Positions 44,002 through 53,465 of a DNA stretch of 64,000 nt are shown here, one piece after another. The stretch is taken from contig NZ_PVTR01000003.1 in assembly GCF_003003005.1 (NCBI RefSeq), forward strand, positions 391,547 to 455,546, read 5' to 3'. Numbering within the stretch: the first letter of the stretch is position 1; each line of letters begins with the position of its first letter. The notes below the pieces were generated by a model. It saw nothing but the letters and a program-made list of their open reading frames with translations, ran no database searches and was not told the origin of the DNA. A program made the position numbers and the translations under genes. This DNA comes from Mongoliibacter ruber. GTDB taxonomy: Bacteria; Bacteroidota; Bacteroidia; Cytophagales; Cyclobacteriaceae.

Positions 44002-44414
44002 TAATTCCTTCCCTTTTTGATTTGAGCATCTACAGAATATCTACCTGGCCCCAAAAACAACAGCACAATAAAAATCAGCAAAAACAACAAACTTTTCTCT
44101 TTTGTCGCAAACGGATCATCAGCATGTGCAATAAATGCGGCTACAGCCATTGTGATAATCATTGGAACAAGTGACAATCTTGTCAAAAACCCCAAAGCCA
44201 AAAGTATTGCACAAAAGAACTCTGCAAAAATAGCCAACTGCAAAGATACCGCAGGACCAAGCCCTATCGGATCTCTAAAGGTGGTCAGGTTATTACTGAA
44301 ATTCGCAATTTTTGCCCATCCATGGGTCAACATCATCAATGCAGCACCGATACGCAATAAAGCCAAACCTATTCCAGGAAGAAATTGGGAAGTAGAAAAA
44401 AAGAGTCTTTTCAT
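43998..44414 (-). CDS. DoxX-family membrane protein
   Basis: This 138-residue protein has four hydrophobic helices and DoxX features: ALLRIGAALMMLTHGWAKI, FAEFFCAILLALGFLTRLSLVPMI and MAVAAFIAHADDPF. The family is annotated as quinol oxidase-related, but members have diverse and mostly unproven roles in redox or membrane stress. Its stop codon overlaps the end of recF by four bases. Confidence 0.88.
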   Translation of the reverse strand: MKRLFFSTSQFLPGIGLALLRIGAALMMLTHGWAKIANFSNNLTTFRDPIGLGPAVSLQLAIFAEFFCAILLALGFLTRLSLVPMIITMAVAAFIAHADDPFATKEKSLLFLLIFIVLLFLGPGRYSVDAQIKKGRNY

Positions 44415-44560
44415 GATAGGAAGTTAGATAATGAGTAGTTTATTGATGCTAATGTTTGATAAAATTAATTAAATCGTTTTTAGATAAAAAATTAAATTCA
44501 TTGCAAATTGACACTTACTCAACCATTGACCAGTCATAAAGTAAAAAATCCCTAAATAAT

Positions 44561-44604
44561 AAAGAGAAGGGGCTATCGATAAAAAGACAGCCCCTTCTTC
44601 TTTT
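44561..44604 (-). terminator. Terminator-like hairpin after the nucleotidyltransferase gene
   Basis: AGAAGGGGCT (44565-44574) pairs with AGCCCCTTCT (44589-44598). The T-run on the minus strand is short (TTTATTATT). Confidence 0.7.
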
Positions 44605-44605
44605 C

Positions 44606-45511
44606 TTACATCCAAAGATTCTCAGGATACTCACCTGTTTCATGCAACTTTTTCAAGGAATCGATCACTACAGGTTTGTCCTCTGTGTATGTGACTCCAA
44701 ACCATGTTTTACCACCTTCCAAAATCTCAAACGCGGCTTTACCCTCCTGAATCAGATTATTGGCAACACTTGGAATGTAAAATTCCGATTTGAGGTTTTC
44801 CTGATTGGCTGGCAGAAACTCATCCCACATTCTTTGGATATCTCCAAAAACAGCGTGGTGGAATCCCCAAAAATTCATTGAAACAGGAGTACCCTCTTTT
44901 ACTTCAAAGACTTCTCCCTCTCCTTTAGAGATTATTTTTCCATTCTCTCTGGCTATTGAGGTCCTTTCTACCATACCTACAAGCTGATTGGCCTCATTCA
45001 TATCACATACACCTCTCGATACAGTCCCATTTGCAGAAAGTACATGTTCAATTGCATAACCTACCATAGCATGTAAATTAGGCTGCACACCATTACTTAA
45101 GAATTTACCCAATACTTCAAATGCTTCTTTTCCATAAAAATCATCTGCATTGATAACTGCAAAGGGTTCTGCAATAGCATCCTTGGCGCAGAGAACTGCA
45201 TGAGCTGTGCCATATGGTTTAACACGAGCAGGGTTTTGATAGGCCTCAGGCACAAAGCTTTTGATGGACTGAAGCACAAAATCAACTTCGATCTTCCCTT
45301 CTACCTTGGGTAGTATCAAATCTTTTGCGTCTTGAAGGATTTCTTCTCTTACGATCAAAACTACCTTCCCAAATCCTGCCCTTATGGCATCATAAATGGA
45401 ATATTCCAAAATTGTCTCGCCATTGGGACCAAAGCCATCAATCTGCTTATTTCCTCCATACCTGCTGCCCATTCCGGCTGCTAATACTAAAAGTGTTGGT
45501 TTGTTATTCAT
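44606..45511 (-). CDS. Sugar-nucleotidyltransferase family protein
   Basis: The 301-residue protein has the nucleotidyltransferase signature LLVLAAGMGSRYGGNKQIDGFGP near residues 6-28 and an acidic catalytic segment (FAVINADDFYGKEAF). It belongs to the GT-A nucleotidyltransferase type that activates a sugar 1-phosphate with NTP; the typical dTDP-glucose features are absent, and so is any acyltransferase domain. The exact sugar cannot be read from sequence. The start at ATG 45511 is preferred to the in-frame TTG two codons upstream. Confidence 0.82.
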   Translation of the reverse strand: MNNKPTLLVLAAGMGSRYGGNKQIDGFGPNGETILEYSIYDAIRAGFGKVVLIVREEILQDAKDLILPKVEGKIEVDFVLQSIKSFVPEAYQNPARVKPYGTAHAVLCAKDAIAEPFAVINADDFYGKEAFEVLGKFLSNGVQPNLHAMVGYAIEHVLSANGTVSRGVCDMNEANQLVGMVERTSIARENGKIISKGEGEVFEVKEGTPVSMNFWGFHHAVFGDIQRMWDEFLPANQENLKSEFYIPSVANNLIQEGKAAFEILEGGKTWFGVTYTEDKPVVIDSLKKLHETGEYPENLWM

Positions 45512-45827
45512 CTTCAAGTTTAATGTTTTAATGTCTCAAATTTAGGTCTTTCCCTTTTGATACAAAGAAAGCAAAGACATTAATTTGATTTTTAATTACT
45601 CAGCCACTAAAACTTACCTAAAAGCAAACTAAGCTTATTTTTTAAGGCAATTTCTATCAATTTATACCATAATGAAATTTTATTGGCTCCAAAAAGACCC
45701 TTATTGAGCAAATATTTACATTTTTTTACCCAAACTCGTTATTTTTTAAACTGTAATTACTTTTTTTTCAAAATTTGCTTTAGATTAGCGCAAAAAACCT
45801 ATTAAACCATTCATATCATTGACTAAA

Positions 45828-46166
45828 ATGAAAAAAATCGAAGCAATTATTAGAACATCAAAATTTGAGGAGATTCATGAATGTCTGCTTTCATTAGGTG
45901 TGAAATTCCTAACCACTTACGAAGTGAAGGGAATGGGAAGGGAGCCTGCAAAATCTCAAACCTACAGGGGTGTCGCTTATGAACCTGCTTACATTCCCAG
46001 AACAAAAATCGAAGTAGTCGTGCCTGATGCCTTGGTAGACGGAGTGGTCAAATGCATTCTGGACAATGGCAGGACAAGCCATGTAGGAGACGGTAAAATC
46101 TTCATTTACGAAGCACTTGATGCTTACAGGATAAGAAACAGTGACAAGGGAGAAGACGCATTATAA
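45828..46166 (+). CDS. glnB: P-II family nitrogen regulatory protein
   Basis: The 112-residue protein starts at ATG 45828 (MKKIEAIIRTSKFEEI). The T-loop reads VKGMGREPAKSQTYRGVAYEPAYIPRTKIEVVV over residues 35-67, with the tyrosine that corresponds to the uridylylation site of E. coli GlnB present in VAYEP. The C-terminal GDGKIFIYEALDAYRIR is the ATP/2-oxoglutarate-binding part. It senses nitrogen and energy state and should bind the Amt channel encoded next. The upstream 45512-45827 gap has no other gene and must carry its promoter. Confidence 0.93.
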   Translation: MKKIEAIIRTSKFEEIHECLLSLGVKFLTTYEVKGMGREPAKSQTYRGVAYEPAYIPRTKIEVVVPDALVDGVVKCILDNGRTSHVGDGKIFIYEALDAYRIRNSDKGEDAL

Positions 46167-46252
46167 GTTTCTTTTAACACCTCTATCAAGAATTAATTTG
46201 TATTAGTCTACCAAAAATCCATTTCTCAAAGAATTCTAACCTATTCAAACCT

Positions 46253-47485
46253 ATGAATCAAGAAATATTTACCATCAACAACCTCTGGGTGCTGGTAGCG
46301 ACCATATTGGTGTTTATCATGCACCTTGGGTTCGCAGCATTGGAGGCCGGGCTTACAAGAGCCAAGAATACTGTCAATATTTTATTTAAAAACACAATCA
46401 TTCCTGCCATAGGTCTTTTAACATATGCTTTTGTAGGATTTAACTTGATGTATCCTGGTGATGCATTTGTAGGGAGTTTCTTCGGGCTTTCCGGCATAGG
46501 ATTAAGTTTGCCGGAGGGATGGGACACTTCCACTTACAACGAAGGCTTTACTTTTTATACGGACTTTATTTTCCAGGCCATGTTTGCCGCTACAGCGGCT
46601 ACCATAGTATCGGGAGCAGTAGCCGAAAGAATCAAGCTTGGTCCATTTATTTTCTTTTCCATATTATATGTGGGCATCTGTTACCCAATAGTCGGTATGT
46701 GGAAATGGGGAGGCGGATTCCTTGACAGCTTGGAAACTCCTTTTTATGACTTTGCCGGTTCCACTATAGTGCATTCTGTAGGTGGCTGGGGAGCTTTGGT
46801 AGGAGCATTTCTGTTAGGTCCTAGACTTGGCAAATATACAGAAAAAGGCATGAAAGCTATTCCTGGGCACAGTATTCCAATGGCTACCATCGGTGTCTTT
46901 CTATTGTGGTTTGGCTGGTTTGGTTTCAATGGAGGCTCGGTATTATCCGCGGATCCAGGTGATGTTTCCAGGGTATTCGTCACTACTGCCCTTGCCGGTG
47001 CAGCAGGTGCATTTGGGGCTTTATTTGCTTCTTCTTGGAAGTTCAAAACCTATGACATCACCATGGTGCTCAATGGTATACTTGCAGGACTAGTAGGAAT
47101 CACAGCTGGCGCCGACCTTATGGGTCCAGGTGAAGCTGCTATTATCGGATTTATAGGAGGAATTATTGTTGTGTTTGGTGTGATCTTATTTGACAAAATC
47201 AGGATTGATGATCCAGTAGGAGCTATTTCCGTTCACTTATTAGGTGGTATCTGGGGAACATTGGCCGTAGGTCTTTTTGGTGATCTGGCTAGTATGAGTC
47301 AAGTACTTTCTCAGTTATTGGGGATTGCTGTAGTTGGCGCATTTTGCTTTGCAACCAGCTGGTTGATTTTCTTCAGTATGAAAAGGAGTATTGGTATCAG
47401 AGTTGATGAGCGTGAGGAGTTGGAGGGGCTTGACATCAATGAACATAGTATGCACGCATATCCTGATTTTGCATCAAAAGACTGA
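46253..47485 (+). CDS. amtB: Ammonium transporter (Amt/Mep/Rh family)
   Basis: The 410-residue protein has about 11 hydrophobic helices and the two conduction histidines in STIVHSVGGWGALVG and ISVHLLGGIWGTL. The ammonium signature FHLGFAALEAGLTRAKNTVN and the FNGGSVLS block are present. The cytoplasmic tail (SMKRSIGIRVDEREELEGLDINEH) is the P-II-binding region. It takes up ammonium. It follows glnB by 86 bases on the same strand, the classic glnB-amtB arrangement, so P-II can block the channel when nitrogen is plentiful. Confidence 0.95.
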   Translation: MNQEIFTINNLWVLVATILVFIMHLGFAALEAGLTRAKNTVNILFKNTIIPAIGLLTYAFVGFNLMYPGDAFVGSFFGLSGIGLSLPEGWDTSTYNEGFTFYTDFIFQAMFAATAATIVSGAVAERIKLGPFIFFSILYVGICYPIVGMWKWGGGFLDSLETPFYDFAGSTIVHSVGGWGALVGAFLLGPRLGKYTEKGMKAIPGHSIPMATIGVFLLWFGWFGFNGGSVLSADPGDVSRVFVTTALAGAAGAFGALFASSWKFKTYDITMVLNGILAGLVGITAGADLMGPGEAAIIGFIGGIIVVFGVILFDKIRIDDPVGAISVHLLGGIWGTLAVGLFGDLASMSQVLSQLLGIAVVGAFCFATSWLIFFSMKRSIGIRVDEREELEGLDINEHSMHAYPDFASKD

Positions 47486-47503
47486 CAATAAAAATATGAT
47501 TGA

Positions 47504-47541
47504 TAAAAGCCCTGTTTGAATCTACAAACAGGGCTTTATTT
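47504..47541. terminator. Bidirectional terminator between amtB and nadC
   Basis: AAAGCCCTGTTTG (47506-47518) pairs with CAAACAGGGCTTT (47525-47537), with A-runs before and T-runs after. It ends both convergent genes. Confidence 0.9.
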
Positions 47542-48402
47542 TTAGAAAGCTTTTAAGCTAATATCAAGACTTTTAACCTGATGGGTCAGGGCACCTACCG
47601 AAATATAGTCTACACCACACTCTGCAACCTCCTTTAAATTATATTCTGTAATTCCCCCTGAGGCTTCCAAAGGATAGAGGCCATTAACCATCTCAACCGC
47701 TTTTCTCATGGTATCATAGTCCATATTATCCAGCATGATAAAATCTACACCCCCATTATCAAGCACTTGTTGTACTTCGTCTAAGTTTCTGGTCTCTATT
47801 TCTATTTTTAGGTCCAGCTTATTTTCTTTTAAAAATTTTCTGGTATTGTTAATGGCATTTGCAATACCTCCTGAAAAATCCACGTGGTTATCTTTCAACA
47901 TTACCATATCATAAAGGGCAAAACGGTGATTCAAACCTCCACCTAACACGACTGCCCATTTTTCCATCATCCTAAAGTTGGGAGTGGTTTTTCTGGTATC
48001 CATCAATTTGGCTTTGGTGTGGGCTATCAGTTGACTCAATCTCCGGGTTTTTGTAGCTATCCCACTCATGCGTTGCATGCAATTGAGTACCAGCCTTTCT
48101 GTGCTGAGGATCGAGATGGCAGAACCTTCGACAGTCAGGCCAATATCACCTTCACTGACTTCTACACCATCCTCAAGCAGGATATTTACTTTAAGTGCTG
48201 GATCATAATTTTCGAAAATCATTTTCGCCAATTCCAGACCGGCAATTACACCTGATTCCTTGATCAAAAGTTTGGCCTGACCGACTTGGTCCTGTGGGAT
48301 TGATCCAAGGCTAGAATAGTCTCCAGGACCAACATCTTCCAAGATGGCTAGTTTTATAAAATCATTTACAGATTTTGTACTGAGGTAGGGTATATTTTTC
48401 AC
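47542..48402 (-). CDS. nadC: Nicotinate-nucleotide pyrophosphorylase (carboxylating)
   Basis: NadC makes nicotinate mononucleotide from quinolinate and PRPP for de novo NAD synthesis. The 286-residue protein has EDVGPGDYSS at the N-terminus, ERLVLNCMQRMSGIATKT, MDTRKTTPNFR and GGGLNHRFALYDMVMLKDNH, then the LDNMDYDTM and SGGITEYNL phosphate-binding loop. All canonical blocks are present. nadA and nadB are not in the window. Together with pnuC-kinase at 22958-24095 it points to both de novo synthesis and salvage of NAD. Confidence 0.95.
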   Translation of the reverse strand: MKNIPYLSTKSVNDFIKLAILEDVGPGDYSSLGSIPQDQVGQAKLLIKESGVIAGLELAKMIFENYDPALKVNILLEDGVEVSEGDIGLTVEGSAISILSTERLVLNCMQRMSGIATKTRRLSQLIAHTKAKLMDTRKTTPNFRMMEKWAVVLGGGLNHRFALYDMVMLKDNHVDFSGGIANAINNTRKFLKENKLDLKIEIETRNLDEVQQVLDNGGVDFIMLDNMDYDTMRKAVEMVNGLYPLEASGGITEYNLKEVAECGVDYISVGALTHQVKSLDISLKAF

Positions 48403-48443
48403 TCAGTAAAATTAAAAAAATATTCACAGCTTCTAAGATTTAC

Positions 48444-48866
48444 TTACACCTTGACGATGTCCAGACTGTAAATCCGGATATTGGTTTCATCCTTTTTACC
48501 TCTTATGAAAACCCTGAATTCCGAACTATCAGAACTGTAAGTGCCTATATAATTGATGATTTGGTCTGAGCCATTTCCTTTGTGTACTATGGAAAAATCA
48601 TTGGGAGGGAATTTTTTAAAAAAATCCCTCATTACCAATTCAGCCTGACTTTTAGAGTAATCTCCTTGATTTCCTGAAATGTTGATATCGATTCCTTGAT
48701 CAAAAAATTTTGCAAGATCCTTACTTGACCCATACTTGAACGTAGACGCAATGTCATCTATATTGTCCGTGGAATGATATTCCAAACCCGCAACAGCAAG
48801 GGTACATATCATTATTAATGCAGACAATATCGAAATCACTTTTTTCACAAGTTGCTGGAAAAACAA
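48444..48866 (-). CDS. DUF4783 family exported protein
   Basis: This 140-residue protein has an N-terminal hydrophobic segment (VISILSALIMICTLAVAG) that is a signal peptide or anchor, and a periplasmic domain resembling the NTF2-like fold of DUF4783: IASTFKYGSSKDLAKFFDQGIDINISGN and YIGTYSSDSSEFRVFIRGKK. The family is found in Bacteroidota and has no known activity. It is 41 bases upstream of nadC on the same strand and is likely co-transcribed. Confidence 0.8.
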   Translation of the reverse strand: MFFQQLVKKVISILSALIMICTLAVAGLEYHSTDNIDDIASTFKYGSSKDLAKFFDQGIDINISGNQGDYSKSQAELVMRDFFKKFPPNDFSIVHKGNGSDQIINYIGTYSSDSSEFRVFIRGKKDETNIRIYSLDIVKV

Positions 48867-49036
48867 ATATTAAGCCAGAAATGCTATAAATGTAGTTTTA
48901 ACCCAAAACTGCACCGAATGGTAAATAAAGTGACCGAAATATATATTAGCCTCAGAATTTAAGTCGTCCATATTTTGTGCACTTGACAAAGAATAAGCAT
49001 TTTTACGGCTGATTAAATTTAATTTTTACACTCAGC

Positions 49037-50572
49037 ATGATTGGAGAGATGAAAAAGAAAGTAATTCTAATGATTTTGGATGGATGGGGTATTGCGACAA
49101 ACCCGACTGTTTCGGCTATTGACAAGGCGCAAACTCCATTTATTGATAGCCTTTATCATAAATACCCGCATTCTAGATTGGACGCTTCCGGTCTTGCGGT
49201 TGGCCTTCCTGAAGGACAGATGGGCAATTCAGAAGTTGGCCACATGAACATTGGAGCGGGTAGAGTAGTATATCAAGACCTTGTGAAGGTAAATAAGGCC
49301 GTTATTGACGGCGAACTCAATACACACCCAGTTCTGATGAATGCTTTCGAATACGCAAAGACTTCAGGCAAAAAGGTTCATTTCATAGGTCTTGTTTCAG
49401 ACGGTGGAGTTCATGCACATATAGGTCATTTAAAGGGACTTTGCGATGCTGCAAAAGCCAATGGTATCACAGAAGCCTTCATCCATGCATTTACGGACGG
49501 AAGAGATACAGACCCTAAAGGCGGTGTCCTTTACTTGAAAGACTTGAACGAGCATCTCAAAACCTCAGTAGGAAAAATTGCATCTGTAGTGGGACGCTAC
49601 TACGCAATGGACAGAGACAAAAGATGGGAAAGAGTGAAGCTCGCCTACGATGCAATGGTAAAAGGAGAAGGAGAGAAATCAAAGGACATCATTGCCTCTA
49701 TTACTAAATCATACTCCAATGACGTCACAGACGAATTCATAAGACCCATCATACAAATGAATGAGGACAATAGTCCCATGGCCGTGATTGAGGAAGGAGA
49801 TGTCGTAATTAATTTCAATTTCCGTACAGATAGGGGCCGAGAGATTACTGAAGTCCTGACCCAATCAGATTTTGTGGATTACCACATGAAAAAGCTAAAA
49901 CTTCATTATGTGACTTTTACAGCTTATGATGAGACTTTCAGTGATGTGAAGGTGCTTTTTGAAAAAGACAACCTAAACAATACCATTGGAGAAGTGCTGG
50001 AAAGGAACAATAAGAAGCAGATCAGAATAGCAGAAACAGAAAAATATCCTCACGTAACTTTTTTCTTTTCGGGAGGAAGAGAAAGGGAGTTTGAAGGCGA
50101 AAGCAGGATCCTCTGCCCTTCTCCCAAAGTGGCTACTTATGACTTAAAGCCAGAGATGAGTGCTTTTGAAATTTCCTCTAAAATAAATGTGGAATTGAAA
50201 AAGAAGGAAGTGGACTTTGTATGTCTAAATTTTGCCAATGCAGATATGGTGGGGCATACAGGTGTGTTTGATGCTGCCGTCAAAGCTTGCGAAGCCGTAG
50301 ATAAATGTGCTCAGCAGGTGATCGAACAAGCGCTTGAAAGCGGTTACACTACCATAGTAATTGCAGACCATGGCAATAGCGACATGATGATCAATGAGGA
50401 TGGCACGCCAAACACTGCTCATACTACCAACCTTGTTCCTATGATCATGGTAGACGGCACTGATGTATTGCATGTCAAAGACGGTAAACTGGGAGATTTG
50501 GCACCAACAATCCTAAAATTGATGGGCATAGAAATTCCAAGTGAAATGACAGGTGAAGTTCTCCTTAAATAA
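49037..50572 (+). CDS. gpmI: 2,3-bisphosphoglycerate-independent phosphoglycerate mutase
   Basis: GpmI interconverts 3- and 2-phosphoglycerate in glycolysis. The 511-residue enzyme has MILDGWG with the first metal-binding aspartate, the nucleophile serine in GQMGNSEVGHMNIGAG, FTDGRDTDP, GRYYAMDRDKRW, and the second metal set NADMVGHTG and IADHGNSDMM. It uses manganese and no bisphosphoglycerate cofactor. The start at 49037 (MIGEMKKK) is the ATG of the longest frame, but MKKK twelve bases later is equally good. It is followed by a lipoprotein gene 33 bases away. Confidence 0.96.
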   Translation: MIGEMKKKVILMILDGWGIATNPTVSAIDKAQTPFIDSLYHKYPHSRLDASGLAVGLPEGQMGNSEVGHMNIGAGRVVYQDLVKVNKAVIDGELNTHPVLMNAFEYAKTSGKKVHFIGLVSDGGVHAHIGHLKGLCDAAKANGITEAFIHAFTDGRDTDPKGGVLYLKDLNEHLKTSVGKIASVVGRYYAMDRDKRWERVKLAYDAMVKGEGEKSKDIIASITKSYSNDVTDEFIRPIIQMNEDNSPMAVIEEGDVVINFNFRTDRGREITEVLTQSDFVDYHMKKLKLHYVTFTAYDETFSDVKVLFEKDNLNNTIGEVLERNNKKQIRIAETEKYPHVTFFFSGGREREFEGESRILCPSPKVATYDLKPEMSAFEISSKINVELKKKEVDFVCLNFANADMVGHTGVFDAAVKACEAVDKCAQQVIEQALESGYTTIVIADHGNSDMMINEDGTPNTAHTTNLVPMIMVDGTDVLHVKDGKLGDLAPTILKLMGIEIPSEMTGEVLLK

Positions 50573-50604
50573 TTAAAATCAAACCATTACTATCTTCATT
50601 CAAT

Positions 50605-51165
50605 ATGAAATTGAAATATTTAAAATGCAGTATTATCCTGCCTTTCTTGTTGTGGGGCTGTTCGAATATTTCAGATGAAGGCCTAAACAATCAGCCTGCA
50701 TATTTTCCTATTCAGGAATTTGTAGAGGTAGTGGCAGAAAAAGCTGAAGGCAAAAACCTCATCAAAGAAGTAAATATCAATGGTGAAAAAGAGCGCGTCA
50801 CGACAAAACCTACGACCGAAGACTGGCTAAAAGAGTTAAGCTTCTTTCTTGAAGCAGATATCAACAGACCTGCATTGGCTCAGTCCTATCATTCGGAAAG
50901 AAGTGAGTCAGCTCTCATTCATGAATTGAAAGAAGGTGAAAAAGGGAAGATCAAAAGAATAGTGGTGAAATTCAATGAAGACAAAGTCAAAGAAATAAGT
51001 TTTCGCTCTAGAACTGAAAACCCATTTTACTCTTCAGAAACAAGAGGGGTAATGATTTTCCACTCTGAATATGGAGAGCTAGACCAATTTTCTATAGAAA
51101 ATACCCAAGAGGTTGTTTTTTCTAAACCCAACAAATTGATCATTTCTGCCTCTGTCTTTGAATAA
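50605..51165 (+). CDS. Hypothetical lipoprotein
   Basis: The 186-residue protein begins with a lipoprotein signal peptide (SIILPFLLWGCS, lipobox cysteine at residue 19). The mature part is charged, with EEE-type segments and a beta-rich C-terminus (KIKRIVVKFNEDKVKEISF, GVMIFHSEYG). No family is recognised. It lies 33 bases after gpmI on the same strand and is closed by a terminator at 51234, so it is probably the second gene of the gpmI operon. Confidence 0.65.
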   Translation: MKLKYLKCSIILPFLLWGCSNISDEGLNNQPAYFPIQEFVEVVAEKAEGKNLIKEVNINGEKERVTTKPTTEDWLKELSFFLEADINRPALAQSYHSERSESALIHELKEGEKGKIKRIVVKFNEDKVKEISFRSRTENPFYSSETRGVMIFHSEYGELDQFSIENTQEVVFSKPNKLIISASVFE

Positions 51166-51233
51166 ATTGGCCGATACATCAATGATTTAGGTGCAGTAAA
51201 TAAAATCTTTTGGTGCTTCATATTTTACATTTG

Positions 51234-51286
51234 ATTCCCCAGCAGCCATTCTACACTTTTTGGAAGGCTTCTGGGGAATATTTTTG
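51234..51286 (+). terminator. Terminator of the gpmI-lipoprotein unit
   Basis: ATTCCCCAG(C)AGCC (51234-51246) pairs with GGCT(T)CTGGGGAAT (51266-51279), each arm with one bulged base, followed by ATTTTTG. The 51166-51777 gap otherwise holds one repeat element and the nhaD terminator. Confidence 0.8.
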
Positions 51287-51527
51287 TGAAGGCCCATCTG
51301 AGAGCGTCATGCCGAAAATACAAACTTCACGCTGATCTCTATCTCCTGAGAAAAGCTGCCCCGATGTTTCAAGGTGGGCTACAAGTCTAAAGTATAAGTT
51401 TTTTCCCTGCATCTAGAAAGAAGTAGCATTTGATGTCATTCTCATTACTTTGCATTTTCTGATTCTTAAAAATATAAGAATGATGAGGGGTAAAAATTCA
51501 TTGCCACTTTAATTTCCAATTAAGCCT

Positions 51528-51718
51528 AAATGATGATCTGCAATCATGCCGCTAATCAATTTAACAATGGTTTTTCAGCAGACAGATACTAATGAAGAAC
51601 TGGACTCTGGAAGGCGAGCCAGAACCATCAAGGACAAGTTTTTTTTCTGATAACAGTACGAAATCACAGGTTAATTTAATTGTATAGTTTTTGCCGATAT
51701 GAAAGCGGATATACATAA
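51528..51718. mobile_element. MITE-like non-coding element, copy B
   Basis: The left end ATGATGATCTGCAATCATG (from 51530) and the right end GAAAGCGGATATACAT are the same as those of copy A, with imperfect inversion of the two ends (core ATCNGC, TCAT). CGAAATCACAGGTTAATT is shared internally, and the middle differs. It contains no reading frame of note. The copy is longer than copy A by about 35 bases because of extra internal sequence. Confidence 0.5.
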
Positions 51719-51743
51719 AAAAGAGGCCCTAATTTAGAGCCTC
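51717..51743 (-). terminator. Terminator of nhaD
   Basis: GAGGC(CCT) pairs with (AGA)GCCTC, and the minus strand continues into a T-run. It overlaps the edge of the repeat element at 51718. Confidence 0.7.
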
Positions 51744-51777
51744 AAATGTTTTTCACCAATAAGATGTAGGTGCTATT

Positions 51778-53274
51778 CTACACGAATGCGAAGAATATTA
51801 GCCACGTAATGATCAAAACAGGCAACAGTATAGGGATAGAGAACCTGATGACATATCCAAAGAAAGAAGGCATCTTGATACCGCTTTGCTCAGCAATAGA
51901 TTTCACCATAAAATTAGGACCATTACCGATATAAGTCATCGCACCAAAGAATACAGCTGCTATTGAAATAGCCATCAATTCAAAGGCAGAATCATCATAA
52001 TTATTCAAAGCAAAATCTCTAACATTTTCAATATTACTGATTTCCGCCCCTTGTGAAGCCATTGCAGCTGCAAGGAAGTTAAGGTAAGTAGGAGCATTGT
52101 CTAAGAATCCTGAAAGGATACCTGTACCCCAATATAAAGTGTTATGGGTTATCAATTCTGCCCCTTCAGGTGATTTGGCAAAGTTGCCAACCAGCTCCAA
52201 AGCTGGCATCATGGTACCGAATATACCAATGAAAATAAATGCTACTTCACGAATCGGTTCAAAGTTAAATTCATTGCCTTTGATGGCTTTTTGGTCTGCA
52301 AACCTGTAACTAAAATACGCCACAGAAAGCATGATGATCTCTCTAAGGAAAGAAAACTTCTGTCCGTCATACCTGATTGCAGGAACCCAATCAATCACAT
52401 TGGGATCTAAGAAAACAGAAAGAATAACAATAAGTAACCAAAGGAAATTTCTGGAGCCAATTAACTCAAACTTGTTGGTATAATTTGTTTCTTCCAGCTC
52501 TTCTTCTTTTGCACGACCGTATTTTCTATCAATAAAGAAGAATATCACAGCCAAAATCACCAAGGCAATGACCCAGGCAGGCCAGTTGAATTCTAATGTC
52601 CAGAAAAACGGTACACCTTTCAGGAAGCCAAGAAATAGAGGAGGATCCCCAATAGGGGTCAATGAACCACCAATATTACTTACCATAAAGATGAAGAATA
52701 TGATGTGATAAGGCTGAATATTCCCCTTATTAAGTCTTATAAATGGTCTGATAAGCAGCATTGAGGCGCCAGTGGTTCCGATAAGATTGGATATCACTGC
52801 ACCGATCAGAAGAATGGTAACATTGGCCATTGGAGTGGCTTTCTTATCAATTTCAATCAAAATCCCACCTGAAGCAATATACAGAGAGGCCAACAAGGCA
52901 ATAAACTGCACATATTCTGCTAAAGCATGTACAGGGCCATGAACGTTATGAAGTATAAAGAGGTAATAGGATATCACTATGATGGCAAGCCCCACGGCAA
53001 TTTTGGGATAGTTATGATGCCAAAAATGCTCGTAAAACAGAGGGCCTGTAGCGATCATAAGCAAGAGGGCCACAAAAGGAATAACCAACCATAAGGGAGC
53101 TATACCATGTTCATGCCCATCTTGTATATGAGCTGCAACACTGGTAATCTTATCACTTTGTGCAGTGGTATCAACTTGCTCTGTCTGGTTATCAGCTTGT
53201 GCTCTGGCTTCGGAGACATTTACCATAAAGGTCAGTCCTAAAAACAATGCAAAAACAGCGATTAAATTCTTCAT
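51778..53274 (-). CDS. nhaD: Sodium:proton antiporter, NhaD type
   Basis: The 498-residue protein has a signal-like N-terminus (AVFALFLGLTFMVNVSEARA), then a periplasmic segment and about 12 hydrophobic helices. The NhaD/ArsB-type signature VSNIGGSLTPIGDPPLFLGFLKGVPF lies near residues 187-212, and GNGPNFMVKSIAEQ near residue 450 is the second repeat equivalent. It exchanges sodium or lithium for protons across the inner membrane to hold internal pH and sodium low, fitting a saline-tolerant lifestyle. It stands alone on the minus strand. Confidence 0.93.
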   Translation of the reverse strand: MKNLIAVFALFLGLTFMVNVSEARAQADNQTEQVDTTAQSDKITSVAAHIQDGHEHGIAPLWLVIPFVALLLMIATGPLFYEHFWHHNYPKIAVGLAIIVISYYLFILHNVHGPVHALAEYVQFIALLASLYIASGGILIEIDKKATPMANVTILLIGAVISNLIGTTGASMLLIRPFIRLNKGNIQPYHIIFFIFMVSNIGGSLTPIGDPPLFLGFLKGVPFFWTLEFNWPAWVIALVILAVIFFFIDRKYGRAKEEELEETNYTNKFELIGSRNFLWLLIVILSVFLDPNVIDWVPAIRYDGQKFSFLREIIMLSVAYFSYRFADQKAIKGNEFNFEPIREVAFIFIGIFGTMMPALELVGNFAKSPEGAELITHNTLYWGTGILSGFLDNAPTYLNFLAAAMASQGAEISNIENVRDFALNNYDDSAFELMAISIAAVFFGAMTYIGNGPNFMVKSIAEQSGIKMPSFFGYVIRFSIPILLPVLIITWLIFFAFV

Positions 53275-53465
53275 TTAGCTAAAATTAAACTAATTCTTCA
53301 ACAGGTTTGGAGGTAAAAAACTCATAATATAAGCCTCAGAAAGGTACATATTTGAAGTTTTTTTTGCTAAACTACTTATTTTGAATGAAAACAACCATAT
53401 AAAATAATCACGCCGAGACGAATTGTTTTATAACATTTCACCCCGGCTGATGATTGGTTTTATTC